Below, piece after piece: positions 59,257 to 64,000 of a stretch of 64,000 nt of DNA. Under the pieces are notes generated by a model. That model worked only from the letters and a program-made list of their open reading frames with translations, did not search any database and had not been told where the DNA came from. Made by a program: the position numbers and the translations under genes. How positions within the stretch are numbered: the stretch's first letter is position 1; each line of letters starts with the position of its first letter. Source of the stretch: Tanypteryx hageni (taxonomy: Eukaryota > Arthropoda > Insecta > Odonata > Petaluridae); assembly GCA_028673005.1 (NCBI GenBank), contig CM054112.1, positions 186,756,564 through 186,820,563 on the forward strand, written 5' to 3'.

Positions 59257-59925
59257 TAATTTTGCACTGGAATAATAAACATTTGAAAAGTTTTAGTTTA
59301 AAAAATAACTATATAGCCAATTTCCCAGCAATGAACTTCTGAGAAATGGTGTTGTTTTTATTTCCCTGATTCGTGGCCAATAAAGCAGGTCACTGAAAAA
59401 TATCTCATATGCTGAATAAATAAGTTACAAGTCCTTCTTTTGTCAAAGTTAGTTATGTTACAGAAAATTTTGAAAATATAATATTTTACAAAGTATTGGT
59501 TTTTATAGGCTAAACTGTCATATTACAAAGAATAGTATTTTAAACTCTTGCAATAATCTTGCATGAAATAATGGTTTTTATGGAGTTAGCTAAATGTTTT
59601 TGATGTTCTGATATTCATTCAACCACAATTAACATTTGCATAAGGTAAAAATATTGTATTGATACTGTATTTGCACAATTTTAGAAAAAATGAAGTGGTC
59701 ATTCTATGCTAAAAGCTCATGATGATCTCCATAACAAACTCTTCCATCATATCAACATATTGCTAGGAATTGGAGAGATGCATGACATTAAAATATATTT
59801 TTAACAAAGAATATTGACTAGCCCAAACATTCTTCTGTGAAATGACATCTTTGCAAGTTAAATCTTTTTCAAACTATTTTATGATGTTACATAAATGATT
59901 ATACAGTTGTCTGGCACTAAAAGGG

Positions 59926-60632
59926 TTAAATGTGAATGCAGGAGAGGTATTCTAAAGGAGAGAGAGGATAAATTGAAAGTTTGGGTAAGGCTTGTTCAGA
60001 GGATCTATTGAAATCTTCTTGTGAGGTCTTTGCCTTTATGTATTGTGGAAAGCTTATTCACTTTTTCTTGCTATCATCAATAAATCTAGGGTAGTTATTT
60101 TGATTATAATTTTAGAAGTTTTGCATTTCTAAATTTTTATGATGTTAATGCCTTCTGTTGGTTGAGAAGTGAATGGGATGAAATAGCTCTTTCATGGCTA
60201 ACATGTGATATACTTTTCACTAAATTATCCCTACCAATATAATTATAATTCCCATATTTTATAAGCCATCATGTATTCTGAACATTTAGAGACTTGGAAA
60301 ATACATTCTAGTATTTCTCTAATTTTTATTTACGCTGAACGATAATATTGGTGTAAACATTGAGAGTCACTTTTTCTCAGCTTTTCTGAGAAGTATTCTT
60401 AAATTTTATAATAAATTGCTTAATTATATCAAAATGTTCTTTGAAATGCTAGTTCCTTATAAATTTAATCAATTCTCCAAATATCAATTTTTAAAAATAT
60501 TGTGTAATGCTAGTTTATTGCTGTTTAAATATAGTTAACACTTTTTAACAAAAATCTTCATATTTCTTTGTCATTTTTAATAATGAAAATGATTTGATTT
60601 GCTGAATTTACCTAATATGTATTAACAATTTG
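59926..60632. other. AT-rich spacer
   Basis: Contains the second copy of GGTATTCTAAAGGAGAGAG at 59946-59964. Nothing else is recognised. Confidence 0.5.
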
Positions 60633-61432
60633 GCCATGAAAGACTTCAGTCACCTTAGGGGCAGTGTACTCTGTGAATGATGACAATAATGCCAGCAGTG
60701 TTGAATTTTGTAACGCAACTTCCATTACCATGGTAGATAAATTTGCCGAATCATTAAATTTTAGGCATTTACCATATTTTCCGGTTTAATGCTTAACTAA
60801 TACTCAAACAAGTACCAGTGATATTTTCCTATGAATTTCTTTTAATTTGCACACCAGTTATAAAATGTAATAAATGCATCACTCTTGGCTGTATAGCATC
60901 TCTTATATTGACTGCTCAGTTATTCATCTAAATTATTTTTATGCAAGCAAGATTATTCTGAATGATCTATCAAATACTTGAGCTCAGTTCTTGCTGATAT
61001 AAAAATCCAATTATTCTGTCATTTCATCTGACTTCATATCTTGGAATTATAAGACAATTTTATAAAATGTTATAATAGGAAAATATCTTGGGTAAATACG
61101 GTATGATGTTATGCACAATTTATTTTGCCTTAAAACCCTTTAACTAAAGTTGCATTTTATTAATAATGTGCTTGACAGAGTTAAATATTGCAGTCAAGTT
61201 TAGAAGCGGTACTAACATTTTATATCCTGTGTCAGGGTTTAAGAATTTTTTCTTTGATATTACGTTAGGATTTGAGGAGATTAATTTCATGCAAAAATTT
61301 ATTATGCATCATTTGTTTGTTTAATGAGTGTAATAATTGCATTGACTCATTTATTCAATACTGCTGGCATTATTCTTTTTTATTCACAGAGTACACTGCT
61401 CGTAAGTTGAATTGTCTCCAATTCTCTTGACC
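60633..61432. repeat. Foldback element with about 75-80-bp arms
   Basis: The left arm 60633-60707 and the reverse complement of 61351-61432 share GCAGTGTACTCTGTGAAT, then AATAATGCCAGCAGT and TTGAAT in the same order, with weaker similarity outward (GGCCATGAAAG and GGTCAAGAGAA). The interior of about 640 bp is AT-rich and noncoding. No target duplication was identified. Confidence 0.75.
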
Positions 61433-62729
61433 ATAGGAGGCATTAGTTTGAGGTGGGCTATGGTAATAATGAAAGTATTTTCTTATTTCAAATATTTTGT
61501 CAGGTGAAATGGAGAAATTGTGTTGAAAGTAAAGGAGAATAGAAAAACAAGTGGAGTAGCAGCAGCAGAAAAGTGGAAATAGCAAGAAATTCAGCTGGAG
61601 CAGTCATCTGGGGGCAACTGGAAGGATTTTTTAGTAAAAAAAATGCCCAAAAAAATCACCCTAAGTCCAACATACCTAAAATAGTGGCCGGGTAAAGTGC
61701 ATGGATTTATTGCTATGAAATTGAAAAATAGACATTAATTTTGTATTTCTTTTATTGCATTAATAGAAAACGTGCATTGTACACAAAGAACAATAAAGAA
61801 ACTTGTTTTGCATTTTGATGTATTTCTTCTTTTGGACTTGGAATTTTTCCTGGACTTAGAATTTTTCTCAGAGTTCATAAAATATGACTTTTTTCCATGG
61901 GCTGTTTCTTCTTTCTTCCAAAAAAGGTTGATGTAAAAAAATCCCTCTCACTCCATCTCCTCCAAATGTGGGTGTGCGAGTTAAGGAGTCTGTACAGTGC
62001 TAGAAAGCATGGGATGAAGGAAGATTAGACCCAGTTACTGCTAATTACGGTTTGTTCATAAAACAAAAATGGCAGTAATTAGAATGGGAATTGTTATATT
62101 TGGATCTAAAAAATTGTCAAAATTCACAATTGCTCTCAATCATAACTTATTATAATTGGAAAAGATGAACAATATTTATAAAGGAAAATATTAGCAAATT
62201 CGGAGGATGGAATTTTAAAAGAACTCAAATTTAAAATTGACTAGCTTACTCTCAATACAGGAATAATAAGAAAATTTGAATCAAATTTAATTCTTTGTAT
62301 AAAAACAGAATTTAAAACTTTGAAATTTTGTTCACTTTAATCTCCAAATCTACTTTGATAACTTAGCATATCCCAAACTTAACTTTACTAAGTATATATG
62401 GCATCTTCCTCATACTAATAACACATCTACCAAAAATAATTTGAAATTAGCAAGCATGACAAACTTTCCCAGAAAATTTTAATATGGAATATTGAAAATA
62501 CTATTTTGATGACTGCTCCTAACAATGCTAAACTGTGATTTTAACACCACCCAATTTGCTTAACACTATTCACAGTGGAAATGCACAAGTTTGTAAACCT
62601 GAATACAGTGCCACCTCAAAAGTCAATCTAATGAAATATTTTCGCCCGGTAGAAATTTTTTAGGAATTTTAAATTTCAAATATAATTTTGGAGAAATGAA
62701 ATTGATTACTCAAATTATCAATTTGATAA
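61433..62729. other. Spacer without recognised content
   Basis: AT-rich with a purine-rich patch at 61500-61600. No coding, repeat or element-end signal is supported. Confidence 0.45.
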
Positions 62730-64000
62730 AATACGAACCCCTCCCTAAGGACTGCATAACCTTACAGAGGTGGGAGGGTTTGTGTACTCTTATGAACCAA
62801 AGAGCTATGCCGGCGGGAGATAATTCTCTTGGTAGGACCATCCAAGCTGGAAAGGTCTGAGGGGAAGAGTCAGACTAAGAAGCAGTCTTGGGGGTTTTGC
62901 ATCCTCCTGTGCAAGGGCAGCAGCTTGCACAGTACCTCTGTAGGTGGTGATCATGTAGATCTGAACAGCTATAGATGGGTAATCACTCTGTGAAAGCAAG
63001 GGGAAACTACATCATATTGCCCATGATAGGCTGAAAAGCTGCAAATTACCTCTATGGCTCTCTCTGGGGTGAAATATTCCAGAGGTAAAATAGTCCCCCA
63101 ATCGGGTCTCAGGGTGGGGATTACCCTAGGGGATGCACAGAGGAAATGTAACATTAATAAGAAGAAAGCAAGTAGTGAGAAATTAAGAATAGGCACATGG
63201 AATGTTAGGACTATAAATTCAGGGGGTAAACTAGAGAACTTAAAAAGGAAAATGAGAAGGAATAATGTAGGTATAGTAGGTCTTAGTGAAGTTTGGTGGG
63301 AAGGAGAAGCCGAGATAAATTCAGACGAATTTAAGATTATTTACTCGGGAGGAGAGAAAAAGGAAAGGGGAGTGGGGATTATGATGAGAAAAGAGATAGC
63401 TAAAAGAATTAGCAAGGTAGTGATAGTTAAAGGTAGATTAATAGCTGTAAAACTTCAGATGGAGCCAGTGGAAATGCTTATAATTCAAGTGTATATGCCA
63501 ACAACTAATTCTGGCGACAATGAAGTAGATGAAATGTATGAGCAGATTATGGAGATATTGGATATTGGGAAAAGGAAGGATAATGGGAGACTGGAACAGT
63601 TTAGTTGGAGAGGGACAGGAAGATAACATAGTGGGAAAATATGGACTAGGGAAGAGAAATGAAAGAGGGTAGAAACTTGTGGAATTCTGCCATAGAAATT
63701 GATTGATTGTAACTAATACATGGTTTAAGCATCACCAGCAGAGACTTTACACATGGAGAAGCCCAGGAGACCAGAGACGATACCAGATAGATTACATACT
63801 AGTCAATGAAAGATTTAGAAATAGCATTAAAAATGTGAAAACACTACCAGGGGCAGATATCGATTCTGACCACAACCTTTTGGTGGCAAATATACAATGT
63901 AGACTGAAGAGCGTTAAGAGAAACATAAGAGTTAACAAGAAATGCAACTTAGAGGAACTCCTTAAAAACAAGGAGGGTATTATGACTGAGCTGGAGGTTG
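62730..64000 (+). mobile_element. LINE (non-LTR retrotransposon), 5' part, running off right edge
   Basis: A GC-richer leader starts near 62735 (AATACGAACCCCTCCCTAAG region) with no host-like splice signals, followed by the endonuclease frame from 63054. The reverse transcriptase would lie outside the window. The C-terminal fragments at 33840 and 2670 may belong to the same clade, but this cannot be tested within the window. Confidence 0.75.
63054..64000 (+). pseudogene. LINE endonuclease (CFDP2-like) with one frameshift and two stops
   Basis: The frame 63054-63626 reads LRIGTWNVRTINSGGKLENL, NNVGIVGLSEVWWEGEAEI, RGVGIMMRKEIAKRI and VEMLIIQVYMPTTNSGDNE. After a frameshift near 63577 it continues [15 protein letters not shown], a TAG at about 63670, a TGA at about 63702, then TWRSPGDQRRYQIDYILVNE and GADIDSDHNLLVANIQ. 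The catalytic landmarks of the exonuclease/endonuclease/phosphatase fold are all present: Asn in WNVRT, Glu in SEVWW, Asp/Asn in GDWN and the SDH end. Insects often carry this protein annotated as craniofacial development protein 2-like. Confidence 0.85.

Larger units (their letters stand above)
56132..59925. mobile_element. piggyBac-type element holding nested insertions
   Basis: TTAA occurs at 56128-56131 and 59926-59929. Ends are TCCTTTGAGTGCCAAG and, reversed from 59925, CCCTTTTAGTGCCAGAC. The nested Tigger-like element (56299-59256) accounts for most of its length, leaving about 840 bp of its own sequence. It has no piggyBac transposase. Confidence 0.6.

Overview
The window is eukaryotic nuclear DNA, almost certainly from an arthropod and most likely an insect with a repeat-rich, fairly large genome. 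It is AT-rich, its genes are split by GT-AG introns, and its introns and spacers are packed with decayed DNA transposons (Tigger/pogo, Tc1, hAT, piggyBac, Helitron) and non-LTR retrotransposons. The species cannot be named from the sequence. There is no operon, CRISPR array or prokaryotic signal.

Two host genes can be read with confidence, both on the + strand. (1) At 1783-11446 lies the 3' part of a zinc-finger transcription-factor-like gene: six exons, 711 codons visible, upstream exons off the left edge. It encodes an acidic N-terminal part, an AT-hook-like basic stretch, seven canonical C2H2 fingers, then six unusual C2HC fingers (C-x2-C-x12-H-x5-C) split 4+2 by a Gln/His/Pro-rich linker, and a His-Pro-Ser-Val repeat tail. 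(2) At 21550-30588 lies a complete six-exon gene of 773 codons that looks like a DELE1 (death ligand signal enhancer) homologue, a mitochondrial stress factor: a presequence-like N terminus, a long Ser/Lys-rich region, a Trp/Leu-rich hydrophobic segment and two C-terminal SEL1/TPR repeats. A third, weak candidate is a set of 5' exons at about 42301-44149 whose gene would continue through a transposon-filled intron.

Layout. 1-1589 is a Tigger element cut by the window edge. 1783-11446 is the zinc-finger gene, with LINE, DDE-transposase, foldback and pogo-MITE debris in its introns. 11447-17300 is the 3' UTR and AT-rich spacer. 17350-20489 is a piggyBac-type element carrying a hAT insertion. 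21070-31195 is the DELE1-like gene; its 6-kb fifth intron holds a self-nested inverted repeat and a three-layer stack (Helitron containing a piggyBac MITE containing a Tigger-type element). 31484-41806 is a transposon graveyard (piggyBac, hAT with LINE tails, pogo MITE, ZBED-type hAT) ending in a 620-bp polypyrimidine tract. 42301-44149 holds the putative third-gene exons. 45010-46528 holds inverted Tc1 fragments. 48846-55488 is a non-autonomous Helitron-like repeat split by a hAT and a 5-kb Tigger. 56132-59925 is a piggyBac-type element with nested Tigger-like and hAT (ZMYM1-type) material. 60633-61432 is a foldback element. 62730 to the right edge is the 5' part of a LINE with an endonuclease domain.

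The two host genes show no sign of a shared pathway. Most of the novelty is in the domain design of the zinc-finger protein, in one symmetrical single-finger exon, and in nested insertions whose target-site duplications allow the insertion order to be read. I found no discrete new defence or enzyme system.
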